64,000 nucleotides of DNA from Collimonas sp. OK307 (GCF_900113705.1 NZ_FOQI01000001.1:558001-622000); one strand, 5' to 3'; counted from the stretch's first letter, positions 8,323-18,370 are shown. The notes: generated by a model not told the origin, from the letters alone. Numbers and translations are program-made.

Positions 8323-11300
8323 TTAGTGTAAGGTTTTATGCAGCCCTTGTAAATCATAGACATGCAACTCGTCCAGATGACGCATGCCCTCGACCGCTGC
8401 CTCTGCACCGGCAATCGTGGTATAGGTCGTGGCGCGTGCCGCCAGGGCCGAAATACGGATCGCCCGTGAGTCGACAATCGCGCTACGCTTTTCTTCGACC
8501 GTGTTGATCACCAATGAAATTTCATTGTTCTTGATCATGTCGACCACGTGCGGACGTCCTTCAACCACCTTGTTGACGGTTTCCACAGGAATCCCGGCAG
8601 CGCTGATTGCCGCCGCGGTACCCTTGGTGGCCACCACCGTAAAGCCGATCGCCACCAGATCCTTGGCAACCTGCACTGCACGCGGCTTGTCGCTACCCTT
8701 GACGCTAAGGAACACCTTGCCAGAACTCGGCAGCTTGACGCCGGCGCCGAGCTGCGACTTGACGAATGCCTCACCGAAAGTTTTACCAACGCCCATCACT
8801 TCACCGGTGGACTTCATTTCCGGTCCGAGAATGGTGTCGACACCAGGGAATTTGACGAACGGAAATACCGCTTCCTTGACGCTGAAGTATTTCGGCACGA
8901 CCTCTTCCTTGATACCCTGGCTGTCGAGCGACTGCCCAACCATGCAGCGGGCGGCAATCTTGGCCAGCTGCAAACCGGTAGCCTTGGAAACAAACGGCAC
9001 GGTGCGCGAGGCGCGCGGATTGACTTCCAGCACAAACACGACGTCCTTGCCATCGATCTGCTGAATCGCGAACTGCACGTTCATCAAACCAACCACGTTC
9101 AAGCCCTTGGCCATCAGCGACGTCTGCCGCTTGATCTCTTCGATGGTTGCCTGCGACAGCGAGTAAGGCGGCAGCGAACAAGCCGAGTCGCCGGAGTGCA
9201 CGCCAGCCTGCTCGATATGCTCCATGACGCCGCCGATAAAGGTGCGTTCGCCGTCGGACAGGCAATCAACGTCAACTTCGATAGCATCGTTCAGGAAGCG
9301 GTCCAGCAATACCGGCGAATCGTGCGAGACCTTGACCGCTTCGCGCATGTAGCGCTCGAGATCGCGTTGCTCGTGGACGATTTCCATCGCGCGGCCACCC
9401 AATACGTAGGACGGACGCACCACCAGCGGATAACCGATTTCCTGCGCCAGGCGCAATGCATCTTCTTCGGTACGCGCAGTGCGGTTTGGCGGTTGACGCA
9501 AATTCAGATCGTGCAGCAGCTTCTGGAAACGCTCGCGGTCTTCGGCAGCGTCGATCATGTCCGGCGAAGTGCCGACGATAGGCACGCCGTTGGCTTCCAG
9601 ATCCAGCGCCAGCTTCAGCGGCGTCTGGCCACCGTACTGAACGATCACGCCGTATGGCTTTTCCTTGTCGACGATTTCCAGCACGTCTTCCAGCGTCACC
9701 GGTTCGAAATACAAGCGATCCGAGGTGTCGTAGTCAGTCGATACAGTTTCCGGATTACAGTTGACCATGATGGTCTCGTAGCCGTCTTCACGCATTGCCA
9801 GTGCCGCATGGACGCAGCAATAATCGAATTCGATACCCTGGCCGATACGGTTAGGACCGCCGCCCAGCACCATGATCTTCTTTTTATTGGTCGGATTCGA
9901 TTCGCACTCTTCCTCGTAGGTCGAGTACATGTAAGCCGTATTAGTCGAAAATTCGCCGGCGCAGGTATCCACCCGCTTGTAGACCGGACGGATATTCAAG
10001 GCCAGGCGCTTAAGGCGCACTGCGGTATCGGTTGTCTTCAGCAGCTTGGCCAGGCGGCGATCGCCAAAGCCCTTTTGCTTGAGACGGAACAGTGTATCGC
10101 GGTCCAGCGCTTCCAGCGTCTGGCTGTTTTCCAGCCACAGTTCGATATCGACGATTTCCTTGATTTGCGACAGGAACCATGGATCGATATGGGTCAGCTG
10201 ATGCACTTCTTCCAGTGTGAAACCCTGGGCGAACGCATCGCCGACATACCAGATACGGTCCGGACCCGGCTCGCCGAGTTCTTCTTCGATAACCTCGCGG
10301 TCTTGCGTCTTTTCGTTCATGCCGTCGACGCCGACTTCGAGGCCGCGCAAGGCTTTCTGGAACGATTCCTGGAAGGTGCGGCCGATCGCCATCACCTCGC
10401 CTACCGATTTCATCTGAGTCGTCAGGTGATCGTCGGCGGTCGGGAATTTTTCAAAAGCAAAACGCGGAATCTTGGTGACCACGTAATCGATCGAAGGCTC
10501 GAACGATGCCGGTGTCGCGCCGCCGGTAATTTCATTGCGCAACTCGTCCAGCGTAAAGCCCACCGCCAGTTTCGCCGCGATCTTGGCGATCGGGAAACCG
10601 GTAGCTTTGGAAGCCAGCGCCGAAGAGCGCGATACGCGCGGATTCATTTCGATCACGATCATGCGGCCATCGGCCGGATTGACCGAGAACTGTACGTTGG
10701 AGCCGCCGGTGTCGACGCCGATCTCACGCAATACCGCCAGCGAGGCGTTACGCATGATCTGGTATTCCTTGTCGGTCAGGGTCTGGGCCGGCGCTACCGT
10801 GATCGAGTCGCCGGTATGCACACCCATCGGATCAAGGTTTTCGATCGAGCAGACGATGATGCAGTTGTCCGCCTTGTCGCGCACCACTTCCATCTCATAC
10901 TCTTTCCAGCCGATCAGCGATTCTTCAATCAGCAATTCCTTGGTCGGCGATGCTTCCAGGCCGCGGCGGCAGATGGTTTCGAATTCTTCGGCGTTGTATG
11001 CAATACCGCCGCCGGTGCCGCCCATGGTGAACGAAGGACGGATGATGACCGGGAAGCCGAGCTCCTTCTGCACACCCCAGGATTCATCCATGGTGTGGGC
11101 GACGCCGGAACGGGCCGAACCGAGGCCGATCTTGGTCATCGCTTCCTTGAACTTGGAGCGGTCTTCAGCCTTGTCGATCGCTTCAGGCGAAGCGCCGATC
11201 AATTCGACATTGTACTTTTCCAGGATGCCGTGGCGATGCAGATCCAGCGCGCAGTTGAGCGCAGTCTGGCCGCCCATGGTCGGCAGGATCGCGTCCGGCT

Positions 11301-11544
11301 TTTCCTTGGCGATGATGCGTTCCACTGCTTGCCAGGTAATCGGCTCGATGTAGGTCACATCGGCCATTTCCGGGTCGGTCATGATGGTGGCCGGATTGCT
11401 GTTGACCAGGATTACTTTATAACCCTCTTCGCGCAACGCCTTGCAGGCCTGTGCGCCGGAGTAGTCAAACTCGCAAGCCTGACCGATGATGATCGGGCCA
11501 GCGCCGATAATCAGAATGTTTTTTATATCACTACGCTTAGGCAT
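8323..11544 (-). CDS. carB: Carbamoyl-phosphate synthase large subunit
   Basis: CarB makes carbamoyl phosphate from bicarbonate, two ATP and ammonia supplied by CarA. The product feeds arginine and pyrimidine synthesis. The protein has 1073 residues, the usual length. It contains two homologous halves, each with a pre-ATP-grasp segment ([20 protein letters not shown] near the N-terminus and [20 protein letters not shown] near 560) and an ATP-grasp domain with metal-binding ends ([14 protein letters not shown] and [14 protein letters not shown]). The last about 130 residues are the MGS-like allosteric domain ([17 protein letters not shown]). It overlaps carA by 8 bp, so translation is probably coupled. 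Confidence 0.98.
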   Translation of the reverse strand: MPKRSDIKNILIIGAGPIIIGQACEFDYSGAQACKALREEGYKVILVNSNPATIMTDPEMADVTYIEPITWQAVERIIAKEKPDAILPTMGGQTALNCALDLHRHGILEKYNVELIGASPEAIDKAEDRSKFKEAMTKIGLGSARSGVAHTMDESWGVQKELGFPVIIRPSFTMGGTGGGIAYNAEEFETICRRGLEASPTKELLIEESLIGWKEYEMEVVRDKADNCIIVCSIENLDPMGVHTGDSITVAPAQTLTDKEYQIMRNASLAVLREIGVDTGGSNVQFSVNPADGRMIVIEMNPRVSRSSALASKATGFPIAKIAAKLAVGFTLDELRNEITGGATPASFEPSIDYVVTKIPRFAFEKFPTADDHLTTQMKSVGEVMAIGRTFQESFQKALRGLEVGVDGMNEKTQDREVIEEELGEPGPDRIWYVGDAFAQGFTLEEVHQLTHIDPWFLSQIKEIVDIELWLENSQTLEALDRDTLFRLKQKGFGDRRLAKLLKTTDTAVRLKRLALNIRPVYKRVDTCAGEFSTNTAYMYSTYEEECESNPTNKKKIMVLGGGPNRIGQGIEFDYCCVHAALAMREDGYETIMVNCNPETVSTDYDTSDRLYFEPVTLEDVLEIVDKEKPYGVIVQYGGQTPLKLALDLEANGVPIVGTSPDMIDAAEDRERFQKLLHDLNLRQPPNRTARTEEDALRLAQEIGYPLVVRPSYVLGGRAMEIVHEQRDLERYMREAVKVSHDSPVLLDRFLNDAIEVDVDCLSDGERTFIGGVMEHIEQAGVHSGDSACSLPPYSLSQATIEEIKRQTSLMAKGLNVVGLMNVQFAIQQIDGKDVVFVLEVNPRASRTVPFVSKATGLQLAKIAARCMVGQSLDSQGIKEEVVPKYFSVKEAVFPFVKFPGVDTILGPEMKSTGEVMGVGKTFGEAFVKSQLGAGVKLPSSGKVFLSVKGSDKPRAVQVAKDLVAIGFTVVATKGTAAAISAAGIPVETVNKVVEGRPHVVDMIKNNEISLVINTVEEKRSAIVDSRAIRISALAARATTYTTIAGAEAAVEGMRHLDELHVYDLQGLHKTLH

Positions 11545-12715
11545 TTTTATTTTTCTCCAACATCGTTTGACTCATCAGTTGAATGAAACGATCGAACAAG
11601 GGGGCGATGTCATGCGGGCCAGGCGAAGCTTCCGGGTGGCCCTGGAAGCAGAATGCCGGCTTGTCGGTGCGGGCAAAGCCCTGCAGCGAACCGTCGAACA
11701 GCGAAACGTGCGTCACGCGGCAATTGGCCGGCAGGGTTGCGCCGTCTACTGCAAAACCGTGGTTTTGCGATGTGATCAGCACTTGCTTGCTGTCCAGGTC
11801 CTGCACCGGATGATTGGCGCCATGGTGGCCGAACTTCATCTTGAGCGTCTTGGCGCCGGATGCCAGCGCCATGATCTGATGGCCGAGGCAGATGCCGAAA
11901 GTCGGAATCCCGCGCTCGATCAGTTCCTTGACGGCGGCAACCGCGTAATCGCACGGCTCCGGATCGCCAGGGCCGTTGGACAGGAAAATACCGTCCGGAT
12001 TGAGTGCCAGTGCATCGGCAGCAGTAGCTTGCGCCGGCAGCACGGTAATCTTGCAGCCGCGTTGCGCCAGCATGCGCAGGATGTTGAACTTGACGCCGTA
12101 GTCAAACGCCACCACATGATACTTAGGTGTAATTTGCTGATCGTAGCCGCGGCCGAGGCGCCATTCAGTCTCGCTCCAGCTGTAAGCCTTGGTGGTCGAC
12201 ACCACTTTTGCCAGGTCCATGCCGGCCAGGCCGGGGAAACCGCGCGCCAGCTCCAGCGCTTTTGCGGTAGCGGCAGCGATGTCCGGTTCACCGGCGACGA
12301 TGGCGCCGCCCTGCGCACCTTTTTCGCGCAAAATGCGTGTCAGCTTGCGCGTATCGATGCCGGCGATGGCAACGATATTCGACTCTTGCAGGTACGCATC
12401 GAGCGTTTGGGTGGAACGGAAATTCGATACCAGGCGCGGCAGATCACGAATGATCAGGCCGGCGGCGTGAATTTGGGAGGATTCGATATCCTCTTTATTG
12501 ACGCCGGTATTGCCGATATGCGGATAAGTGAGAGTGACGATCTGGCGGCTATAGCTAGGATCGGTGAGGATTTCCTGGTAGCCGGTCATGGCGGTATTGA
12601 ATACGACTTCGCCAGTCGTATGACCAGCGGCGCCAATTGAAATACCTTTAAAAATCGTCCCATCTGCTAGCGCGAGGATGGCCGGTACGGTGAGGCCAGA
12701 AAAAAATGGCTGCAA
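11537..12715 (-). CDS. carA: Carbamoyl-phosphate synthase small subunit (glutaminase)
   Basis: CarA hydrolyses glutamine and channels ammonia to CarB. The N-terminal CarA-specific domain contains [20 protein letters not shown]. The C-terminal class I glutamine amidotransferase domain shows SNGPGDPEP, the nucleophile motif FGICLGHQ (Cys276 from this start) and the His-Glu pair in [12 protein letters not shown] prefer a TTG start at 12715, 7 nt after AGGAG, giving 392 residues. An ATG 21 codons upstream encodes an unlikely N-terminus ([10 protein letters not shown]) with no ribosome-binding site. A good promoter lies about 150 nt upstream. Confidence 0.95.
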   Translation of the reverse strand: MQPFFSGLTVPAILALADGTIFKGISIGAAGHTTGEVVFNTAMTGYQEILTDPSYSRQIVTLTYPHIGNTGVNKEDIESSQIHAAGLIIRDLPRLVSNFRSTQTLDAYLQESNIVAIAGIDTRKLTRILREKGAQGGAIVAGEPDIAAATAKALELARGFPGLAGMDLAKVVSTTKAYSWSETEWRLGRGYDQQITPKYHVVAFDYGVKFNILRMLAQRGCKITVLPAQATAADALALNPDGIFLSNGPGDPEPCDYAVAAVKELIERGIPTFGICLGHQIMALASGAKTLKMKFGHHGANHPVQDLDSKQVLITSQNHGFAVDGATLPANCRVTHVSLFDGSLQGFARTDKPAFCFQGHPEASPGPHDIAPLFDRFIQLMSQTMLEKNKNA

Positions 12716-12870
12716 GGGGTAACTCCTGATGTTGTTACCGCCGCTGCGCTGCGCCAAACGACCGCTATGAAACCCCAAACAGTGACGGTTTGGCAGCTTT
12801 AAATAGTCTTTTTGGGACGAGATGGATGGTGGTATGCGCTACGGCGGAGTAAATTGGGCTAAACCCTGCA

Positions 12871-12899
12871 ATTATAGCCGACAACACCCTGCCCGGCAA
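12871..12899 (-). promoter_or_regulatory. Sigma-70 promoter for carAB
   Basis: On the minus strand a TTGCCG -35 box (12899-12894), a 17-bp spacer and a perfect TATAAT -10 box (12876-12871) are seen. Transcription would start near 12864, leaving a leader of about 150 nt. I see no clear attenuator in that leader. Confidence 0.7.
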
Positions 12900-13203
12900 T
12901 CTGGTCAGGCACCCAGCCGAGGGTTTTTGTATAAATAATTACGAAATAATCATGAAAAATCAACGACCATGATTTAATTGACAATAAACCTGACGAACAA
13001 CGCCCGGGTTATCGGCTCAACTGTCAACTCAACCGTCAACTTTAACTGTCACTCAACTGCCAATAATGGTCAGCTTGCCAGTTCGGCATGTCGAACCTGC
13101 AAGCTGCTTTACTCCCTCACTTGAAAAACACGGCTGCCATCGTCGACCTGCGCCGCGCAACAGCGCCAGCGAGCGCAGCTAACCGTATTTTCCGAAATCC
13201 GAC
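12900..13203. other. Intergenic region between carA and the GlcG-like gene
   Basis: No convincing gene is present. The region holds an AT-rich stretch upstream of the carA promoter, a 7-bp inverted repeat (AATCATG at 12948, CATGATT at 12968), a lone TTGACA at 12978 and the short direct-repeat array listed separately. Confidence 0.6.
13019..13062. repeat. Four spaced copies of AACYGYCA
   Basis: AACTGTCA (13019), AACCGTCA (13031), AACTGTCA (13044) and AACTGCCA (13055) recur at 12, 13 and 11 bp. Flanking bases (CTCAACTGTCAA, CTCAACCGTCAA) are also repeated. It is a degenerate 12-bp tandem array with near-helical phasing. Confidence 0.75.
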
Positions 13204-13611
13204 TTAAGCGCCCAAGGCTGCAATACCTGCCTTGGCGATTTGCACGTCTTCGCTCGACTTCACGCCGGAAACACCAACCGCGCCAAGATATTCACCGCCA
13301 ACCAGGATCGGCACGCCGCCCTCGAGCAGACCTTCCAGGTTTGGTGCGGTAATGAACGAAAAACGACCATTGTTGATCATGTCTTCATAAATTTTCGATT
13401 CACGCTGACCCAGGGCCGCGGTCTTGGCCTTGGCCGGGGCGATATGGGACGAAATCGGCGCACAGCCATCCATACGCTGCAACCACAGCAGGTGACCGCC
13501 GTCGTCAACGATCGAAATCGTGACCGCCCAACGGTTCTTGACCGCCTCAGCCTCAGCAGCTGCCGCAATTTTCTTTACATCGTCGAGTGTCAAAACTTGT
13601 TTCGATTTCAT
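13204..13611 (-). CDS. GlcG/HbpS family (DUF336-type) protein
   Basis: This 135-residue protein belongs to the GlcG/HbpS-like family. It begins MKSKQVLTLDDVKKIAAAAE and contains the family stretches ISIVDDGGHLLWLQRMDG and GGVPILVGGEYLGAVGVSG. Some members bind haem, while others are encoded near glycolate or propanediol genes without a known activity. There is no signal peptide. The ATG at 13611 has AAGGAG 5 nt upstream. A start 16 codons earlier lacks one. It stands alone, so the context gives no function. Confidence 0.8.
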   Translation of the reverse strand: MKSKQVLTLDDVKKIAAAAEAEAVKNRWAVTISIVDDGGHLLWLQRMDGCAPISSHIAPAKAKTAALGQRESKIYEDMINNGRFSFITAPNLEGLLEGGVPILVGGEYLGAVGVSGVKSSEDVQIAKAGIAALGA

Positions 13612-13849
13612 TTTTGCTCCTTGTGAAATAACTGAATATTGTACTTTAGTGCCCCGCAATAGGCATCTGCATCGACTGCTTTGAAAGCAGATTATTTCTG
13701 GCGCACCATTTTGCGCCTGGTACCCGGACTCGCGGCACCCTGGCCTGATACTTGCCTTACAGAAACCCCAATAACAGGGAAATTCCTGCGAATTTTGGGA
13801 TTCACCCGACTTTAATTATCACAATGACATAATACAGTGCAGCTCAGCA

Positions 13850-13889
13850 GCCTGCCAAATTTGACAGGCACCTCTTATTCACTTACATT
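13850..13889 (+). promoter_or_regulatory. Promoter with overlapping 20-bp palindrome
   Basis: TTGACA (13861-13866), a 17-bp spacer and TACATT (13884-13889) form a good sigma-70 promoter for the NlpC/P60 gene. A 20-bp palindrome with one mismatched pair (13850-13869) covers the -35 box and could be a repressor site. Confidence 0.55.
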
Positions 13890-13901
13890 CGTGCGATCGT
13901 A

Positions 13902-14492
13902 ATGTCCCAGAGCCCATCCATAACGATGTCGATTAAAGAAGCCTTTCCCCTATACCAGACATTGGCACTTGCCTTCGCACTGATCGCCACGCTGTTGCTG
14001 TGCACTCCCGCGCGCGCTTCCGATATCACCGATATCGATCCTCGGCCACAAGCAAGCAGCACCCTCAGCAAACTCCAGCAATTTACCGATCGGGCGTCGG
14101 ACCTGGCTGTGAGCGCGATGGGCATGATCGGCATTCATTATAAATATGGTGGCAACAACCCCGAAAACGGCCTGGATTGCAGCGGCTTGGTACGCTATGT
14201 TTTCAAGGATGCCTGGGGCGTCAATGTTCCACGCACCGCCGCGGAATTGAGCCGCAGCGGCGAAAAGGTCGACAAGCAGGATTTGAAGCCGGGCGACCTG
14301 GTGTTTTATAACACGCTGCGCCGCAGCTTCTCGCACGTGGGCATTTACCTGGGCGACAATAAATTCATCCACGCCCCATCCACCGGCGGCAAAGTGCGCA
14401 TCGAAAGCATGGATCTGGCTTACTGGAAATCGCGTTTCAATGGTGCACGGCGCATCAATGATCCGGAACCGGATAGCTTCGGTCATCAATAA
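13902..14492 (+). CDS. Exported NlpC/P60 (C40) cell-wall peptidase
   Basis: This is a secreted peptidase likely to cut peptidoglycan stem peptides. An N-terminal signal sequence with a hydrophobic core (ALAFALIATLLLC) is expected to be cleaved after TPARA. The C-terminal NlpC/P60 domain covers about residues 75-185. It shows the nucleophile in LDCSGLVRYVF, the general-base His in SFSHVGIYLG and a third polar residue following in FIHAPSTGG. The domain also has the usual GDLVFY. The ATG at 13902 would leave a very short leader from the predicted promoter; an ATG eight codons on (13926) is equally possible. Neither has a strong ribosome-binding site. Confidence 0.88.
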   Translation: MSQSPSITMSIKEAFPLYQTLALAFALIATLLLCTPARASDITDIDPRPQASSTLSKLQQFTDRASDLAVSAMGMIGIHYKYGGNNPENGLDCSGLVRYVFKDAWGVNVPRTAAELSRSGEKVDKQDLKPGDLVFYNTLRRSFSHVGIYLGDNKFIHAPSTGGKVRIESMDLAYWKSRFNGARRINDPEPDSFGHQ

Positions 14493-14676
14493 TCGACGTT
14501 GTTGACCTTCGCGAGCCGCCAGTTCCCTCGGCTGCCCCGCCTTCCTGCATGAGCAATCCACCTAAAATGACTGGTTATCGAGAGCGCGCGTCCTACATAG
14601 CGATAAAATGAAAAATGCCACGCTCCGCAAGAGTTTTTGCAGGGTGGCGTTTTCATAGGTAAAGGATACCTCTCAG

Positions 14677-15036
14677 ATGATGAACCCAAGTCTCTCACAA
14701 TTTGACAAGCCACACGCGCGTGTTGATAAAAACAGAAGATCACAAGATGATCGCGGCGTGGAACGCCTCGGCAGGCTGGAGGCTAGATTTGATACGGTGT
14801 TGCCTACCTTGGCGAAACGAGTGGACATACACGCGACGCGGACGGACATGCAGTCGATCATAAGCGAACTCCATAAGGTTGCAGGCGAAACACACAAGTG
14901 GATGCTGGCAACCGTTATCGGCTTGTTCATCGGGTTCGGCGGTCTTTTCCTGGCCATGAGCAATGCCCTCAAGCCCGAGCCGCAGCAGCCTGTGGTGATA
15001 CAGCTGCCGACAAATCTGCCGCAGATACCCAATTAG
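14677..15036 (+). CDS. Small single-pass membrane protein with helical N-terminal domain, unknown function
   Basis: This 119-residue protein is not recognised. Residues about 20-70 are charged and probably helical (RLGRLEARFDTVLPTLAKRV, followed by a segment with RTDMQSIISELHKVAG). They precede one membrane segment at about 75-95 (WMLATVIGLFIGFGGLFLAM) and a proline-rich tail. This layout is reminiscent of small phage or toxin-associated coiled-coil/TM proteins, but nothing nearby supports that. AAAGGA lies about 10 nt before the first of two adjacent ATGs. A hairpin containing GCCAC and GTGGC lies just upstream (about 14614-14653). The gene stands alone. Confidence 0.6.
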   Translation: MMNPSLSQFDKPHARVDKNRRSQDDRGVERLGRLEARFDTVLPTLAKRVDIHATRTDMQSIISELHKVAGETHKWMLATVIGLFIGFGGLFLAMSNALKPEPQQPVVIQLPTNLPQIPN

Positions 15037-15043
15037 AAGTCAC

Positions 15044-15075
15044 GCGCGGACATGGGTGTCCGCCCACGCTTTTTC
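15044..15075 (+). terminator. Intrinsic terminator after the small membrane protein gene
   Basis: A 7-bp GC-rich stem (15046-15052 with 15057-15063, loop TGGG) begins shortly after the stop codon and is followed by CCACGCTTTTTC. Confidence 0.5.
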
Positions 15076-15129
15076 TGGACGCGCGGCCAACCCCAACCGA
15101 CAAATCGTCTCTAGCAGCTTTTGCCACCT

Positions 15130-16071
15130 TTATTCTTCGCGCTTTTCCTTCAACTTCTTCTTGATAACCGCCATCTGCGCCATTGCTGCCTGCTCACCGG
15201 CCAGTATCGCTGTATTACGCGCGGCAAAATCATTACCCTTCATCGCCCCCAGCTCCGGACGGATGACAATATCCGCGTCTTTCAACTCATAGCTGTTGAT
15301 AGTCTGGCCCATGATGGCAAAGGTTTGCAGTAATACGTCAACCGAGCTTGACGCAGCCTGAGCTTCCGGCGAGGCGGAAATGTTCACGGCAATCACAAAA
15401 TCCGCGCCCATTTCATGCGCAAAACGCACCGGTACAGGCGACACCAGGCCGCCATCAACATACTGACGGTCACCGATATTCACCGATTGGAAAACGCCCG
15501 GCACAGCCGAAGACGCCCGCACCGCTAAACCAGTGTTGCCACGGCGGAACAGAATGGGGACGCCGCTATGCAAATCAGTGGCTACCGCGCCAAACGGGAT
15601 TTTCAGTTTTTCAATCGGTACATTGTGAACGGTCTTGTTGACGTAGTTCTGGATCGCCTCACCCTTCAACACACCACTGACCTTGGCAAAGAACGGCACG
15701 GACCAATCCGAAATGGCAGCCTCATCCATTTGCAGCGCGATCTTTTGCAGCGCAAAGCCGTTATTGCCGGCAGCATACATGGCGCCGACCACACTACCGG
15801 CGCTGGTACCGACCACGATATCCGGCATTATCCCTTGCGATTCCAACGCCTTGATCACGCCGATATGGGCGAAACCGCGGGCAGCGCCACCACCCAGCGC
15901 CAGGCCGATCTTGATCGGTTTGGCGACTTTTGGCTGCACAGCGGGAACCACCACCACCGGCGGTGTCTGCGGGGCGATCGGATTGCTGCTGCAGGCGGCC
16001 AGCAAAGCGCATAAAAGGAGACTAAGTGTACGAGTAGGCAATAAGCGCGGAAAGGACATCGAAAAAGACAT
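15130..16071 (-). CDS. Patatin-like phospholipase lipoprotein (RssA/NTE type)
   Basis: This predicted serine esterase acts on acyl lipids at the envelope. The N-terminus has a lipoprotein signal with the lipobox-like LLAACSS near residue 28. The patatin domain begins at about residue 55 with the oxyanion loop GLALGGGAARGFAHIG. The nucleophile elbow VVGTSAGSVVGAM (GxSxG) follows, and the catalytic Asp lies in YVDGGLVSPVP (DGG). The C-terminal tail is Lys/Glu-rich. It follows phoR on the same strand after about 170 bp. Whether phosphate limitation co-regulates it is unknown, though phospholipid turnover would fit. Confidence 0.88.
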   Translation of the reverse strand: MSFSMSFPRLLPTRTLSLLLCALLAACSSNPIAPQTPPVVVVPAVQPKVAKPIKIGLALGGGAARGFAHIGVIKALESQGIMPDIVVGTSAGSVVGAMYAAGNNGFALQKIALQMDEAAISDWSVPFFAKVSGVLKGEAIQNYVNKTVHNVPIEKLKIPFGAVATDLHSGVPILFRRGNTGLAVRASSAVPGVFQSVNIGDRQYVDGGLVSPVPVRFAHEMGADFVIAVNISASPEAQAASSSVDVLLQTFAIMGQTINSYELKDADIVIRPELGAMKGNDFAARNTAILAGEQAAMAQMAVIKKKLKEKREE

Positions 16072-16239
16072 GGCGGTGGAGGAGCTTGGATGGACGGGCT
16101 TGAATGAGAAACGCGGGCGCTTTTAATCATCGACAACGCTTGCGGCCGGCGACACCTGTCTTCAGTATGTCACCGCAGAATTGTAGCTGATGTTGAAGAC
16201 TTCAGTCGCCCCCGGCAATGCCCGGTCTTTGCAGCCTGT

Positions 16240-17544
16240 TCAAGCTTTCGCTGCAGCAACGATAGAAGTTGCAGGCAAGTTGACGGTAAACACACTACCT
16301 TCGCCCGGCCGCGACTCAACCCCAAGCGTGCCGTGGTGGCGCAACAATACGTGTTTGACGATGGCCAGGCCGAGACCGGTACCCTGGGTTTCTCGCGAGC
16401 GGCTCTTGTCGACCCGGTAAAACCGTTCGGTCAGCCGCGAGATATGTTCGCCGCTGATACCGATGCCGGAATCCTTGACCACCAGCTGCGGCCCTAGTTT
16501 TCCTTTTTGCCAAATGATCTGGATTTTTCCATCAGCAGGCGTATAACGGACGGCATTGGAAATCAGGTTGCTGAATGCGCTGCGCAGTTCGTCCTTGCTA
16601 CCAGTGACATCGGGCCCGTCGACCGCCAGGGAAAACGTATGTTTTCCCGCAGACAGAACTTCAGCTTCCAGCAACAAGCTTTGCAGCATGGCTTGCATAT
16701 CTATGGGCTCGGGGCGCAAGGGGTAATCGACCGACTCCAGGCGCGTCAAGGTAAGCATGTCGCCGATCAGGTTTTGCATGCGATGGCCCTGCTCCGTCAT
16801 CAACTGCAAATGGGCAGCGCGGGTTTTCTGGTCAAGATCCGGTTGTGCCTGCGCGATCTCCAGAAAGCCGTTAATCACCGTCAATGGCGTGCGCAGCTCG
16901 TGCGAGGCATTAGCGATGAAGTCGCGCCGCATCATGTCGATTCTTTCGGATTCGGTAGCGTCGTGGGTCACCAGGATCTGACGCCGGTTTTCAAACGGAA
17001 TGATCTGCACGATAAGCTTACGCTCACGCAAGCTCAATGTCAGCGGTTGATCGTAGCGGCCGAGGATGATGTAATCGATGAAATCCGGGGTACGGATCAG
17101 ATTGGTGACCCGCATTCCCTTGTCGCGCCCGTGTTGCAGGCCCAAGTGCCGCTCGGCGGCCGGGTTGCACCATTCCAGGAACAAGACATCGTCCATGATG
17201 ACGACCCCGTCCGGCAATAAATGCATGGCCTGGCGAAAGCGCGCCAGCCATTCGCTCAGTTCAGTCTGATGTTTTTCATCGTCGCGCCGCAAACGGTACA
17301 GGCGCGAAAAAATATCGGTCCACGCACCCCATCCATCCGGCAGTTTTTCGCTGCGCGGATTGTCAAGCCAGCCGCTCAGCCGGAACAGGTAGTGCAGTTG
17401 CACCACCACCGCAATCGACATCAAGACCAAGCCCAGCACCAGGCCGGGTACTGCGCCAAACAGACCCCAGACTACGCCGGAGATGACAAAGATCAGCAAG
17501 ATCCGCAGCATTGCCGGGATCCAGAACAACATCTGTGGATTCAT
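16240..17544 (-). CDS. phoR: Phosphate regulon sensor histidine kinase PhoR (second, complete copy)
   Basis: This complete 434-residue sensor kinase has two membrane segments at about 8-28 and 33-55. A PAS-like domain follows at about 100-195 with LEWCNPAAERHLGL. The HisKA box FIANASHELRTPLTV carries His215. The ATPase domain has N-box residues in NLISNAVRYT, then VKDSGIGIS and [16 protein letters not shown]. It closes the pst-pho operon after phoB, 83 bp downstream. By family knowledge it phosphorylates PhoB when PstSCAB-PhoU reports low phosphate. It is paralogous to the partial gene at the left edge. Confidence 0.95.
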   Translation of the reverse strand: MNPQMLFWIPAMLRILLIFVISGVVWGLFGAVPGLVLGLVLMSIAVVVQLHYLFRLSGWLDNPRSEKLPDGWGAWTDIFSRLYRLRRDDEKHQTELSEWLARFRQAMHLLPDGVVIMDDVLFLEWCNPAAERHLGLQHGRDKGMRVTNLIRTPDFIDYIILGRYDQPLTLSLRERKLIVQIIPFENRRQILVTHDATESERIDMMRRDFIANASHELRTPLTVINGFLEIAQAQPDLDQKTRAAHLQLMTEQGHRMQNLIGDMLTLTRLESVDYPLRPEPIDMQAMLQSLLLEAEVLSAGKHTFSLAVDGPDVTGSKDELRSAFSNLISNAVRYTPADGKIQIIWQKGKLGPQLVVKDSGIGISGEHISRLTERFYRVDKSRSRETQGTGLGLAIVKHVLLRHHGTLGVESRPGEGSVFTVNLPATSIVAAAKA

Positions 17545-17627
17545 AAATCACTATTTTGCGAGGGAGGCAATGTTCATAGTTGCGAGCCCCGGCTGGCGGC
17601 CGGCGCTTCGGGCTTGAAATTATTGTA

Positions 17628-18317
17628 CTATTTTGCCGAAAGCATGTAGCCGACGCTACGCACGGTACGGATCAGGTGCTCCGATTCCCGCAGCGCCTTG
17701 CGCAAGCGCAGTACATGGACATCCACGGTGCGCTCTTCGATGACCACGTGGTCACCCCACACCTTGTCCAGCAACTGGCTACGGGAGAAGACCCGGTCCG
17801 GATTGGCCATGAAAAATTTCAGCAAACGATATTCGGCATGACCAATATCGATCTTCTGGTTTTCCAGGCATACCGAGCAGCTAGCTGGATCGAGCGAAAC
17901 CGAACCGGCCGACATCATGCCAGGGACTTCATCCGCGCCTTTGCGCCGCAATAAAGCCTTGACGCGCGAGGTCAGTTCACGCGGCGAAAACGGCTTGGTC
18001 ATGTAATCGTCAGCGCCGTTGTCGAGGCCCGAGATCTTGTCCTCTTCCATGCTTTTTGCAGTCAGCATCATGATAAGCATCGACTGCAGCTGGCGATCGG
18101 CACGCATTTGCGACAGCAAGCGCAGGCCGCTCTGGTCCGGCAGCATCCAGTCCAGCAGCACCAGATGCGGCGTGCGGCGCTGGACGAACTCCCAGCCGTC
18201 GGCTGCGGTATGGACGATGGATGGGTTCCAGCCGGCTTCCTTGATCGTGAAACCAATCAGTTCGGCAATCGCCGGCTCATCTTCGATAATCAGGATGGAT
18301 GTTTTATCGGCGGCCAT
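17628..18317 (-). CDS. phoB: Phosphate regulon response regulator PhoB (second copy)
   Basis: This 229-residue OmpR-family activator binds Pho boxes when phosphorylated. Its receiver has IEDEP near 12-15, Asp56 in VLLDWMLP, Thr in MMLTAKS and Lys in MTKPFSP. The winged helix ends with RTVDVHVLRLRKAL and VRSVGYMLSAK. The position inside pst-phoU-phoB-phoR makes this the likely canonical PhoB of the cell. Candidate targets visible here are the Pho boxes in front of pstS and ppk1. Confidence 0.95.
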   Translation of the reverse strand: MAADKTSILIIEDEPAIAELIGFTIKEAGWNPSIVHTAADGWEFVQRRTPHLVLLDWMLPDQSGLRLLSQMRADRQLQSMLIMMLTAKSMEEDKISGLDNGADDYMTKPFSPRELTSRVKALLRRKGADEVPGMMSAGSVSLDPASCSVCLENQKIDIGHAEYRLLKFFMANPDRVFSRSQLLDKVWGDHVVIEERTVDVHVLRLRKALRESEHLIRTVRSVGYMLSAK

Positions 18318-18370
18318 TTTTTAATACACAGTTAATGTTACGTTTCGATGACTCATCAATTAAGCATCGA

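Noticed and set aside
8548-11586. A 1012-codon open frame opposite carB
   Set aside because: It is the antisense shadow of a highly conserved gene in a GC-rich genome; codon pattern and lack of any domain-like sequence rule against it. The same applies to long frames opposite glmM, ftsH, czcA and htpG.
12948-12974. 7-bp inverted repeat AATCATG/CATGATT upstream of the carA promoter
   Set aside because: Short arms with a 13-bp spacer in AT-rich sequence; no match to a known arginine or pyrimidine regulator site.
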